Assembly (NCBI RefSeq): GCF_900172365.1
Contig: NZ_FWFJ01000010.1
Location: 50,649-114,648 of the forward strand
Direction of reading: 5' to 3'
Length of the DNA stretch: 64,000 nt
DNA from: Roseovarius gaetbuli
GTDB taxonomy: Bacteria > Pseudomonadota > Alphaproteobacteria > Rhodobacterales > Rhodobacteraceae
Position 1 is the stretch's first letter. Every line of letters starts with the position of its first letter. Below, one piece after another: positions 1-6,941 of the stretch. Under the pieces are notes generated by a model. The model was given only the letters and a program-made list of their open reading frames with translations. It had not been told where the DNA came from and did not search any database. A program made the translations under genes and the position numbers.

Positions 1-62
1 GCGCCCTGATCGAGGCGCTCAGAGGCGATAGGTCGGTCGGTGCGTTCCTGGAAACTGAGTGA
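1..62 (+). CDS. C-terminal tail of an upstream gene, probably an RluD-type pseudouridine synthase (partial)
   Basis: The frame beginning at base 3 is open and ends with TGA at 60-62. It encodes the tail ALIEALRGDRSVGAFLETE. RluA/RluD-family 23S rRNA pseudouridine synthases often end with a helix of the kind 'LPxDMxxLIExLR', and in alphaproteobacteria rluD commonly lies directly upstream of rpoH. The identity is therefore inferred from context plus a short resemblance. Only about 19 residues are in the window, so no catalytic motif can be checked. Confidence 0.45.
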   Translation, partial: ALIEALRGDRSVGAFLETE

Positions 63-107
63 AATCAATTTGCAGCGACGGAAAGATGTTAAATTCACGT
101 TAAACTA

Positions 108-153
108 TATGACCTACCAAGCCTTGAAAGGGGCGGCGTGACTTCCTAGGTCA
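108..153 (+). promoter_or_regulatory. rpoH upstream region: inverted repeat overlapping a sigma-32-like promoter
   Basis: Two 12-nt arms (110-121 TGACCTACCAAG and 142-153 CTTCCTAGGTCA) are inverted repeats with two mismatches and a 20-nt loop. Inside this region CTTGAAA (123-129) and CCTAGG (145-150) are 16 nt apart, which resembles heat-shock (RpoH) promoter elements and would allow autoregulation. The rpoH start codon lies 36 nt downstream. Whether this acts as DNA (promoter or operator) or RNA (hairpin in the leader) cannot be told from sequence. Confidence 0.35.
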
Positions 154-188
154 ATGTTAACGATATAAACATCAAGAGGGATGAAGCC

Positions 189-1085
189 ATGGGCAATTAT
201 AAAAATCTGCCGGCTCCGACACCAGAAGGCGGGTTGAACCGCTATATGCAGGAAATCCGCAAGTTCCCACTTCTGGAACCGGAAGAAGAATACATGCTGG
301 CCAAGCGTTGGGTCGAGGAACAAGACACCGAGGCGGCGCATAAGATGGTCACCAGCCACCTGCGCCTCGCGGCCAAGATCGCCATGGGCTATCGTGGCTA
401 TGGTCTGCCGCAGGCCGAGGTGATTTCCGAGGCGAACGTCGGCCTGATGCAGGCGGTCAAACGCTTTGATCCCGAGCGCGGCTTTCGCCTTGCGACCTAT
501 GCCATGTGGTGGATTCGCGCCAGCATCCAGGAATATATCCTGCGCAGCTGGTCATTGGTAAAGCTGGGCACGACGAGTGCGCAGAAAAAGCTGTTTTTCA
601 ACCTGCGCAAGGCCAAGGCCAAGATCGGCGCGTTTGAAGACGGCGACATGCGCCCGGATGTGGTCAAGAAAATCGCGACCGACCTTGGCGTGACCGAGGC
701 CGAAGTCATTAGCATGAACCAGCGGATGGCCGGTGCGGATGCCTCTCTTAACGCCACGGTTGGCTCCGAGGGCGAGGGCACCATGCAATGGCAGGACTGG
801 CTTGAGGATGAACATGCCGATCAGGCCGGCGATTACGAGCGTGCCGACGAACTTGGGGCGCGCCGCGAACTGCTGAGCGAGGCGATGGATGTGCTCAATG
901 AGCGCGAGCGCGATATCCTGACCCAACGCCGCCTGAGCGAAAAGGCGGTCACGCTGGAGGATCTGAGCGGCTCGTATGACGTCAGCCGCGAGCGTATCCG
1001 CCAGATCGAGGTGCGCGCCTTTGAAAAGCTGCAAAAGCGGATGCGCGCGCTTGCGCAGGAAAAAGGCATGCTCGCCTCTGCATAA
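189..1085 (+). CDS. rpoH: RNA polymerase sigma-32 factor RpoH
   Basis: Heat-shock sigma factor of 298 residues, the normal length. Region 2 runs from about residue 50 to 120 (SHLRLAAKIAMGYRGYG; ATYAMWWIRASIQEYILRSW). The diagnostic RpoH box QKKLFFNLR is at residues 132-140. The C-terminal region 4 helix-turn-helix (LEDLSGSYDVSRERIRQIE) reads the -35 element. The ATG at 189 follows the purine-rich AAGAGGGATGAAG. The gene stands alone, with a candidate heat-shock promoter and an inverted repeat just upstream. Many Rhodobacteraceae have two RpoH paralogues; which one this is cannot be settled here. Confidence 0.97.
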   Translation: MGNYKNLPAPTPEGGLNRYMQEIRKFPLLEPEEEYMLAKRWVEEQDTEAAHKMVTSHLRLAAKIAMGYRGYGLPQAEVISEANVGLMQAVKRFDPERGFRLATYAMWWIRASIQEYILRSWSLVKLGTTSAQKKLFFNLRKAKAKIGAFEDGDMRPDVVKKIATDLGVTEAEVISMNQRMAGADASLNATVGSEGEGTMQWQDWLEDEHADQAGDYERADELGARRELLSEAMDVLNERERDILTQRRLSEKAVTLEDLSGSYDVSRERIRQIEVRAFEKLQKRMRALAQEKGMLASA

Positions 1086-1144
1086 CCCTTGGTGTGCGCC
1101 GTGATTCCAAGTAGGTTCTGCCGTAAGGCGAGGGGCTGTGGATC

Positions 1145-2260
1145 TTGGGGCATGCGATGGAAATGGCGGCGCGCAGGGGGGGCGGGGAAGCGGCGGCGTG
1201 CAAGCGCCGGAGCCGCATCACACTGGCCCTCTGCGCGCTGCTTTTGACGCTCTCGGCCTGTTCCGAGCGCATGACAGCCGAGCGCGCCGCGCCGCACCCC
1301 GACGCGCAAATCCAACCGATCTATGTGGCGACCGAACGCGAGCTGGATCAGACCGGACCGATTTTCGGCCTCAAGCGCCCAAGCGGCCTGAAGTATTTCC
1401 GCACCGATATATCTGTGCCCCCCAGCCATCAAATCGGGGTCATTGAATGGCCCGAGGGCCGCACCGATGCGGCCAGCGATTTCGTGGTGACCGGAACACA
1501 GGTGTTTGACGGGCCGGGGCAGATGCTTGGCGATATCCGCCGCACCGAACCGGGGCGCGAAACGCTGGTCTTCATTCACGGCTATAACAATACCCTGTCG
1601 GAATCGATGTACCGTTTGGCCCAGATCCAGACCGATTTTGCGACCGGCATGCCCGCTGTGCTGTTTTCATGGCCCTCGGCGGGCGATCCGCGGGGTTATA
1701 TCTATGACCGCGACAGCGTGCTGTTTGCGCGCGACGATCTTGTCACGCTGCTTGACCGGCTGACGGCGCGGCCCGGCGACAAGGTGTTTCTGCTTGGCCA
1801 CTCGATGGGCTCGCATCTCACGATGGAGGCCCTGCGTCAGGCCAAGCTAAGCGGCAACACCCGGCTTTTGTCGCGCGTCAGCGGCGTGACCCTGATGTCG
1901 CCGGATATCGACCCGGATCTGTTTGACCGTCAGGCCGAGGTGATCGGCAAGCTGCCGCAACCCTTCCTGATCTTCATCTCGAAACAGGATCGTGCCCTAA
2001 GTCTGGCTGGGTTCATAACCGGGAGCAAAGCGCGGCTTGGGGTGATCGACGAGGCCGAAAAGGTCACCCGCCCGGATGTCACAGTGATTGATTTCACCGA
2101 ACTGGCCGATGGCAATAGCCTCAACCATTTCGTGCCCGTGACCTCGCCCGCGGCGATCCGGGTGTTGAACGGCATCATCTCGCAGGCCGGGCGCGAAGGC
2201 ACCGGCTTCCTGCGAGATATGGCGCTAAAGCTGCCGAGCGCGCGGGCGGTGCGGCCTTAG
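1145..2260 (+). CDS. Alpha/beta hydrolase, DUF900 family, predicted lipoprotein
   Basis: Predicted esterase/lipase-like protein of up to 371 residues. A hydrophobic stretch (ITLALCALLLTLSAC) ends in a lipobox-like LSAC, so it is probably lipidated and faces the periplasm. The nucleophile elbow is GHSMGS, with an upstream FIHGYNNT oxyanion strand typical of DUF900 proteins. A TTG at 1145 is placed about 8 nt after GAGGGGC; ATGs at 1157 and 1163 in the same frame are alternative starts. The 3' end overlaps the convergent pepF gene by 4 nt. The substrate is unknown. Confidence 0.8.
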   Translation: MGHAMEMAARRGGGEAAACKRRSRITLALCALLLTLSACSERMTAERAAPHPDAQIQPIYVATERELDQTGPIFGLKRPSGLKYFRTDISVPPSHQIGVIEWPEGRTDAASDFVVTGTQVFDGPGQMLGDIRRTEPGRETLVFIHGYNNTLSESMYRLAQIQTDFATGMPAVLFSWPSAGDPRGYIYDRDSVLFARDDLVTLLDRLTARPGDKVFLLGHSMGSHLTMEALRQAKLSGNTRLLSRVSGVTLMSPDIDPDLFDRQAEVIGKLPQPFLIFISKQDRALSLAGFITGSKARLGVIDEAEKVTRPDVTVIDFTELADGNSLNHFVPVTSPAAIRVLNGIISQAGREGTGFLRDMALKLPSARAVRP

Positions 2261-4077
2261 TCTTCCATCGCCTCAAGCTGGTCGATAAAGCCAGAGATCA
2301 TCGACAAGCCCTTGTCCCAGAACGCCGGGTCGCTGGCATCAAGGCCAAACGGCGCCAGCAATTCCTTGTGGTGCTTTGATCCGCCGGCCTTGAGCATGTC
2401 GAAATACTTTTCCTGGAAGCCCTCGGGGTTTTCCTCGTAGACCGCGTAGAGTGCGTTCACGAGGCCGTCGCCAAAGGCATAGGCATAGACGTAGAACGGC
2501 GAATGCACGAAATGCGGGATATAGGCCCAGAAGGTCTCGTATCCTTCGGCGAAATCAAACGCCGGTCCAAGGCTTTCGGCCTGCACCGACATCCAGAGCG
2601 CGTTGATATCGTCAGGCGTCAATTCGCCCTCGCGGCGGGCGGCGTGAAGCTTGCATTCAAAGTCGTAGAACGCGATCTGGCGCACGACGGTGTTGATCAT
2701 ATCCTCGACCTTGCCGGCCAGAAGCACCTTGCGCTCCTGGTCGGTCTTGGCCCCGTCAAGCATCTTGCGAAAGGTCAGCATTTCACCAAACACCGATGCG
2801 GTTTCCGCCAGCGTCAGCGGCGTGCTGGCGAGCAACTCGCCCTGATCGGCGGCCAGAACCTGATGCACGCCATGCCCAAGCTCATGCGCCAGCGTCATCA
2901 CATCGCGCGGTTTCCCGAGGTAGTTGAGCATCACGTAGGGGTGCACATTGGTCACCGTCGGGTGGGCAAAGGCCCCCGGCGCCTTGCCGGTTTTCACCCC
3001 GGCGTCGATCCAGCCCTTCTCAAAGAACGGCTCTGCAAGATCGGCCATGCGCGGATCAAACGCGCCGTAGGCGTCCATCACGGTGGTGCGGGCGCTGTCC
3101 CAATCGACGATCTTGGTGCTTTCCATTGGCAGCGGCGCGTTGCGGTCCCATGTCTGCATCCGCTCAAGCCCAAGCCATTTGCGCTTGAGCTCGTAATAGC
3201 GGTGGCTGAGCTTCGGATAGGCCTCGACCACCGCGTTGCGCAGCGCCTCGACCACCTCGGGTTCGACATCGTTGCTGAGGTGCCGCCCGGTTTGCGCCGT
3301 GGGCATGCCGCGCCAGCGGTCGATGACCTCTTTTTCCTTGGCGGCGGTGTTATGGACGCGCGAAAACGTGCGGATATTCTCGCCGAACACGCGCGCCAAC
3401 TCGTGACTGGCGGCCTCGCGCTTGCTGCGGTCCTGTTCGGTCAAGAGGTTCAGCGTGCCCTCGATGGTAAGATCCTCGCCATCGACGTTAAAGCTTAGGC
3501 CGGCGATGGTTTCGTCAAACAGCCTCTCCCAGGCATCACCGACCACCCCGAGATCATGCAGGAATTTTTCAAGCTCGTCAGACAGCTGATAGGGTTTCAT
3601 CGCGCGAATGCGGTCAAGCACCGGCTTGTAACGCGCCAGATCGGCGTTCTCGGCATACATCGCCGCAAGCGGCTCTTCGGCGAGCCGGTTGAGTTCGAGC
3701 GAGAAAAACACCAGCGGCGTGGTGTAATTGGTCACCTTTTCCTGGCAATCGGACATGAATTTCGCCCGCCCGCCATCAATCGTAAGCTGGTAATAGCGCA
3801 GCCCGGCAAAGGACATGACCCGCCCGGCAATATTGCTTATCTTTTCGTCGCGATGCAGACATTCCAAAAGGCCGGCCGCATCAAGATCGGCCAGTTTGCC
3901 CTCGTAATCAGCAGCGAATTCGGCGCAGGCGGTTTCAAGCCAGTCGAGATCACGCTTGAGTTCGGGCGCGTCTTCACCGCTGTAAAGATCGCTCAGGTCC
4001 CATTCGGGCAGCTTTCCCAGATCCTTGTTGCCGGAACCGGCATTTGCGTCGCGGACGGGGAAAGGCAGATTGAACAT
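2257..4077 (-). CDS. pepF: Oligoendopeptidase F (M3 family metallopeptidase)
   Basis: Cytoplasmic zinc oligopeptidase of 606 residues, matching the usual PepF length. The M3 zinc motif HELGH lies at about residue 400 in LAHELGHGVHQVLA; the third zinc ligand is expected in the ETASVFGE segment roughly 25 residues later. The N-terminal half is the helical oligopeptidase-F domain. No signal peptide is visible. It is monocistronic: a convergent neighbour lies at its 3' end and a divergent FAH-family gene starts 142 bp upstream. Confidence 0.93.
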   Translation of the reverse strand: MFNLPFPVRDANAGSGNKDLGKLPEWDLSDLYSGEDAPELKRDLDWLETACAEFAADYEGKLADLDAAGLLECLHRDEKISNIAGRVMSFAGLRYYQLTIDGGRAKFMSDCQEKVTNYTTPLVFFSLELNRLAEEPLAAMYAENADLARYKPVLDRIRAMKPYQLSDELEKFLHDLGVVGDAWERLFDETIAGLSFNVDGEDLTIEGTLNLLTEQDRSKREAASHELARVFGENIRTFSRVHNTAAKEKEVIDRWRGMPTAQTGRHLSNDVEPEVVEALRNAVVEAYPKLSHRYYELKRKWLGLERMQTWDRNAPLPMESTKIVDWDSARTTVMDAYGAFDPRMADLAEPFFEKGWIDAGVKTGKAPGAFAHPTVTNVHPYVMLNYLGKPRDVMTLAHELGHGVHQVLAADQGELLASTPLTLAETASVFGEMLTFRKMLDGAKTDQERKVLLAGKVEDMINTVVRQIAFYDFECKLHAARREGELTPDDINALWMSVQAESLGPAFDFAEGYETFWAYIPHFVHSPFYVYAYAFGDGLVNALYAVYEENPEGFQEKYFDMLKAGGSKHHKELLAPFGLDASDPAFWDKGLSMISGFIDQLEAMED

Positions 4078-4219
4078 GAGGCACCTCTTGTTGATTGTTG
4101 GCCCAAGACATAGGCCGCACCGCCGCGCGCCACAAGGGGCCGCTGTGGCGGGGTCAATCTCTTGCCATTTATGGGCGGCAGGCTAGGGTAGGCACAAACG
4201 CCAAAAGGGAAGTGACGCG

Positions 4220-5050
4220 ATGAAATTTGCAAGATACGGCGCGCCGGGACAGGAAAAGCCCGCTCTCGTGGATAAGGCGGGACAGCTTCGCGATCTCTCG
4301 GGCGTGCTGCCCGATCTGGCGGGGGCGGTGCTTGGCGATCTGCCAAAGGTCAAACCCGAGAGCCTTCCGTTGGTCGAGGGCAACCCGCGCCTCGGCCCGC
4401 CGGTGGGCGATGTTGGCAAGCTGATCTGCATCGGCCTCAACTATATCGACCACGCCGCCGAACTTGGCGTCGATCCGCCCAAGGATCCGGTTGTCTTTCT
4501 CAAGGCAACCTCGGCGATCATCGGGCCGCATGACACCGTGGTTCTGCCGCGCGGATCGAAACGTGGCGATTGGGAGGTCGAGCTTGGCATCGTGATCGGC
4601 AAACGCGCCAAATACGTCAGCGAAGACAGCGCGCTTGATCACGTGGCCGGTTATACCATCGTCAATGATGTCTCCGAACGCGGTTTTCAGCTAGAGCGCT
4701 CTGGCCAATGGACCAAGGGCAAAAGTTGTGACACCTTCGGCCCGATGGGCCCCTGGCTCGTGACCCCGGACGAGATCGGCGATGTGCAGGCCCTTGATCT
4801 TTCGGTCGATGTGAACGGCGCGCGCATGCAAAGCGGCAACAGCCGGTTGATGATCTTTACCGTGGCCCAGATCGTGGCCTATCTCAGTGACCTGATGACG
4901 CTTGAACCGGGCGATGTCATCGCCACGGGCACGCCGCCGGGCGTTGGCATGGGGCATAAGCCGCCGCGCTATCTGTCTGCGGGTGACGAAATGGTGCTCA
5001 GGATTTCCGGGCTTGGTGAGCAACGCTCGCCTGTCGCGCAGGACCCGTAG
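4220..5050 (+). CDS. Fumarylacetoacetate hydrolase family protein
   Basis: Predicted metal-dependent hydrolase or lyase of 276 residues. The FAH fold is marked by ICIGLNYIDHAAELG, the acidic metal site WEVELGIVIGKRA, the NDVSER motif and the C-terminal GDVIATGTPPGVG. Relatives act on ureidoglycolate, acylpyruvates or 2,4-diketo sugar acids; the exact substrate cannot be told. The start ATG follows AAGGGAAG. The last 53 nt overlap, antisense, the end of the lipase-like gene on the other strand. Confidence 0.9.
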   Translation: MKFARYGAPGQEKPALVDKAGQLRDLSGVLPDLAGAVLGDLPKVKPESLPLVEGNPRLGPPVGDVGKLICIGLNYIDHAAELGVDPPKDPVVFLKATSAIIGPHDTVVLPRGSKRGDWEVELGIVIGKRAKYVSEDSALDHVAGYTIVNDVSERGFQLERSGQWTKGKSCDTFGPMGPWLVTPDEIGDVQALDLSVDVNGARMQSGNSRLMIFTVAQIVAYLSDLMTLEPGDVIATGTPPGVGMGHKPPRYLSAGDEMVLRISGLGEQRSPVAQDP

Positions 5051-5993
5051 CATTGCCATCGCCCGAGCCGAGGTAGAACTCGCAGAGCTGCTTGAACAGG
5101 CGGTCCCGCATCTCGGGGCTGTCCATCAGGGTCTCGTGGCGGCCGTTCTCGACAAGCTCAAGGTGCCCGCCCGGCCAATGTGCCATGCGGTCATGCACCC
5201 GCGCCACATCGACGATCTGTTCGTTCGTGCCAAGCAGGGTAAGACAGGGCAGATCGGGCGAGGGGAGGCGTGCAAGCGCGCGGGTTTCGCTCAGCGCCTC
5301 GTGCAGCCACCGCAGGCTTGGCCCGCCGATCCCCAACTCGGGGTGGGCGTTGGCCTGATCTATCATGTATTGATACATCTCGCGATCATTGGTCAGCTTG
5401 TTGGTCTCGAACGGCTCGGTCAGAACATAGCTTTCAGGGGCGGTTCCGGGGGCGTAAAAGTGGCTCATGCCCAACTGTCGACTGCTCCAGGACAGCGACC
5501 ATGCCACCGGGCGCAGGGCGTCTGACAGGGCGATCCCCCACATCGGGCCGGAAAAGGCAGCGCTTTGCACCTCGAGCCCCTGCATCACCGCGCGCAACCC
5601 GATACAGCCGCCCATCGAGTGCCCCAAAAGGTGCCAGGGTCGCGGCAGATCAAGCCGATGCGCCGCCTCGACCATCGCCGCCACATCCATCTGATAATCG
5701 GTGAAGTGATGCACATGACCCGACATCGCGTCGTCCCGAAGACGATCCGCAAGACCCTGACCGCGCCAGTCGATCACCAGCGTGCCATAGCCGCATCCGG
5801 CAAAATGCGCGGCGGCGTCGCCGTATTTCTCGATGTACTCGGTGCGCCCCGGAAACAGGAACACCGTGCCATTTTGCGCCGATCTGTACCAGAGACCGAC
5901 ACGGATGCGCACCCCGTCGGCGGTTGTCATCCACCACGCGGCGCCATCATCCGGGCCATTTGCAATCTCGGAATAGAGCGGCGCCTCTTTCAT
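4998..5993 (-). CDS. Alpha/beta hydrolase, lysophospholipase-like
   Basis: Serine hydrolase of 331 residues with the Hydrolase_4/monoacylglycerol-lipase layout: VFLFPGRTEYIEKYG near the N-terminus, nucleophile elbow GHSMGG, a late acidic stretch (TLLGTNEQIVD) and a C-terminal catalytic histidine in NGRHETLMDSP. No signal peptide is seen, so it is probably cytoplasmic. Its ATG shares one base with the stop codon of the upstream SCP2 gene (TGATG), so the two are translationally coupled. Its role in lipid turnover is inferred from family and partner. Confidence 0.88.
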   Translation of the reverse strand: MKEAPLYSEIANGPDDGAAWWMTTADGVRIRVGLWYRSAQNGTVFLFPGRTEYIEKYGDAAAHFAGCGYGTLVIDWRGQGLADRLRDDAMSGHVHHFTDYQMDVAAMVEAAHRLDLPRPWHLLGHSMGGCIGLRAVMQGLEVQSAAFSGPMWGIALSDALRPVAWSLSWSSRQLGMSHFYAPGTAPESYVLTEPFETNKLTNDREMYQYMIDQANAHPELGIGGPSLRWLHEALSETRALARLPSPDLPCLTLLGTNEQIVDVARVHDRMAHWPGGHLELVENGRHETLMDSPEMRDRLFKQLCEFYLGSGDGNATGPARQASVAHQARKS

Positions 5994-6283
5994 CAGGACA
6001 GCACGCTGCCAAGCTTCATCGCCATGCCCATGTCGCCGTCAACGGCCAGCTTGCCGGTCATGAAGGCGGCGGTCGGATCAAGATCGCCCGACAGGATCGA
6101 CTCGAAGGTGTCCTGATCGGCGGTGAGGGTCACATCGGTCTCGGAATCATCCGCCCGCGCGCCGTTCGCGTCGATCACAATGGCGCCTTCGCCCTCGATC
6201 ACGAATTTCGCTGTGCCGTCAAAGCCCTCGTTGCCCATTTTGCCATTCAATGCGGCCACGGCTGCGGTAATCACTTCGCTCAT
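5993..6283 (-). CDS. SCP2 sterol-binding domain protein
   Basis: Small 96-residue protein consisting only of an SCP2-type lipid-binding domain. The signature is the segment VTLTADQDTFESILSGDLDP followed by AAFMTGKLAVDGDMGMAMKL. These proteins bind acyl chains or other lipids in a hydrophobic tunnel. It is the first gene of a two-gene unit with the coupled lipase-like hydrolase (1-nt overlap). The RBS GGAACC is just upstream of the ATG. Confidence 0.92.
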   Translation of the reverse strand: MSEVITAAVAALNGKMGNEGFDGTAKFVIEGEGAIVIDANGARADDSETDVTLTADQDTFESILSGDLDPTAAFMTGKLAVDGDMGMAMKLGSVLS

Positions 6284-6354
6284 TTGCGGTTCCTTTCACA
6301 ATTAGGGTGTCGGGGGTTTGCTTCCCGGCATTCTGCGCTAAACTCAACGCCGTT

Positions 6355-6918
6355 ATGGGCAGAGTTTTTACCAACCTCAACCGTATCGTCACGGCACTTC
6401 TGGCGATAGTCACGTTTTCCCTACCTGCCTTGGCGGCGCCAAATGCGCGGCTCGACGGTTTGTTTGCGGCGCTGCAAGAGGCCGACGAGAAAGAAGCCCG
6501 CCGAATCGCCGGTGAAATCGAGCTTGAGTTAGAGAAATCCGGCTCGCCCGCGATGGATCTTTTGCTGCGCCGTGGGCGCGACGCGATCGAGGCGGGCGAT
6601 ACCGCGATGGCGATCGAACACCTGAGCGCGCTGATTGATCACGCGCCGGGCTTTGTCGAGGCCTGGCACCTGCGCTCGGTCGCGTTTTTCAAGGCGGATC
6701 GCTATGGGCTGGCGCTGTCGGATATCGAACATGCCCTCGCGCTTGAGCCGCGCCATTACAACGTGCTCTATGGTCTTGGTGTGCTGCTGAACGAAATGAA
6801 TCAGCCCGATCTTGCGCAAGAGGCGTTTAGCCGTGTTCTTGCTATACATCCGCACCACGAGGACGTAACCAGCGCGATGGAAGACATCAAAAGCCAACTC
6901 GGCGGCGCAGACCTCTGA
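6355..6918 (+). CDS. Tetratricopeptide repeat protein, secreted
   Basis: Protein of about 187 residues from ATG 6355, chosen because it begins a clean signal peptide (NRIVTALLAIVTFSLPALAA). The frame is open from 6307 but the earlier part lacks signal character. Two to three TPR units follow, for example HLSALIDHAPGFVEAWHLRS, a second around ALALEPRHYNVLYGLG and a third around FSRVLAIHPHHEDV. It is a predicted periplasmic protein-interaction module with no catalytic motif. The helicase gene follows after 23 nt and may share transcription. Confidence 0.82.
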   Translation: MGRVFTNLNRIVTALLAIVTFSLPALAAPNARLDGLFAALQEADEKEARRIAGEIELELEKSGSPAMDLLLRRGRDAIEAGDTAMAIEHLSALIDHAPGFVEAWHLRSVAFFKADRYGLALSDIEHALALEPRHYNVLYGLGVLLNEMNQPDLAQEAFSRVLAIHPHHEDVTSAMEDIKSQLGGADL

Positions 6919-6941
6919 TCAGGTAACGGGAGAGACGGCAC

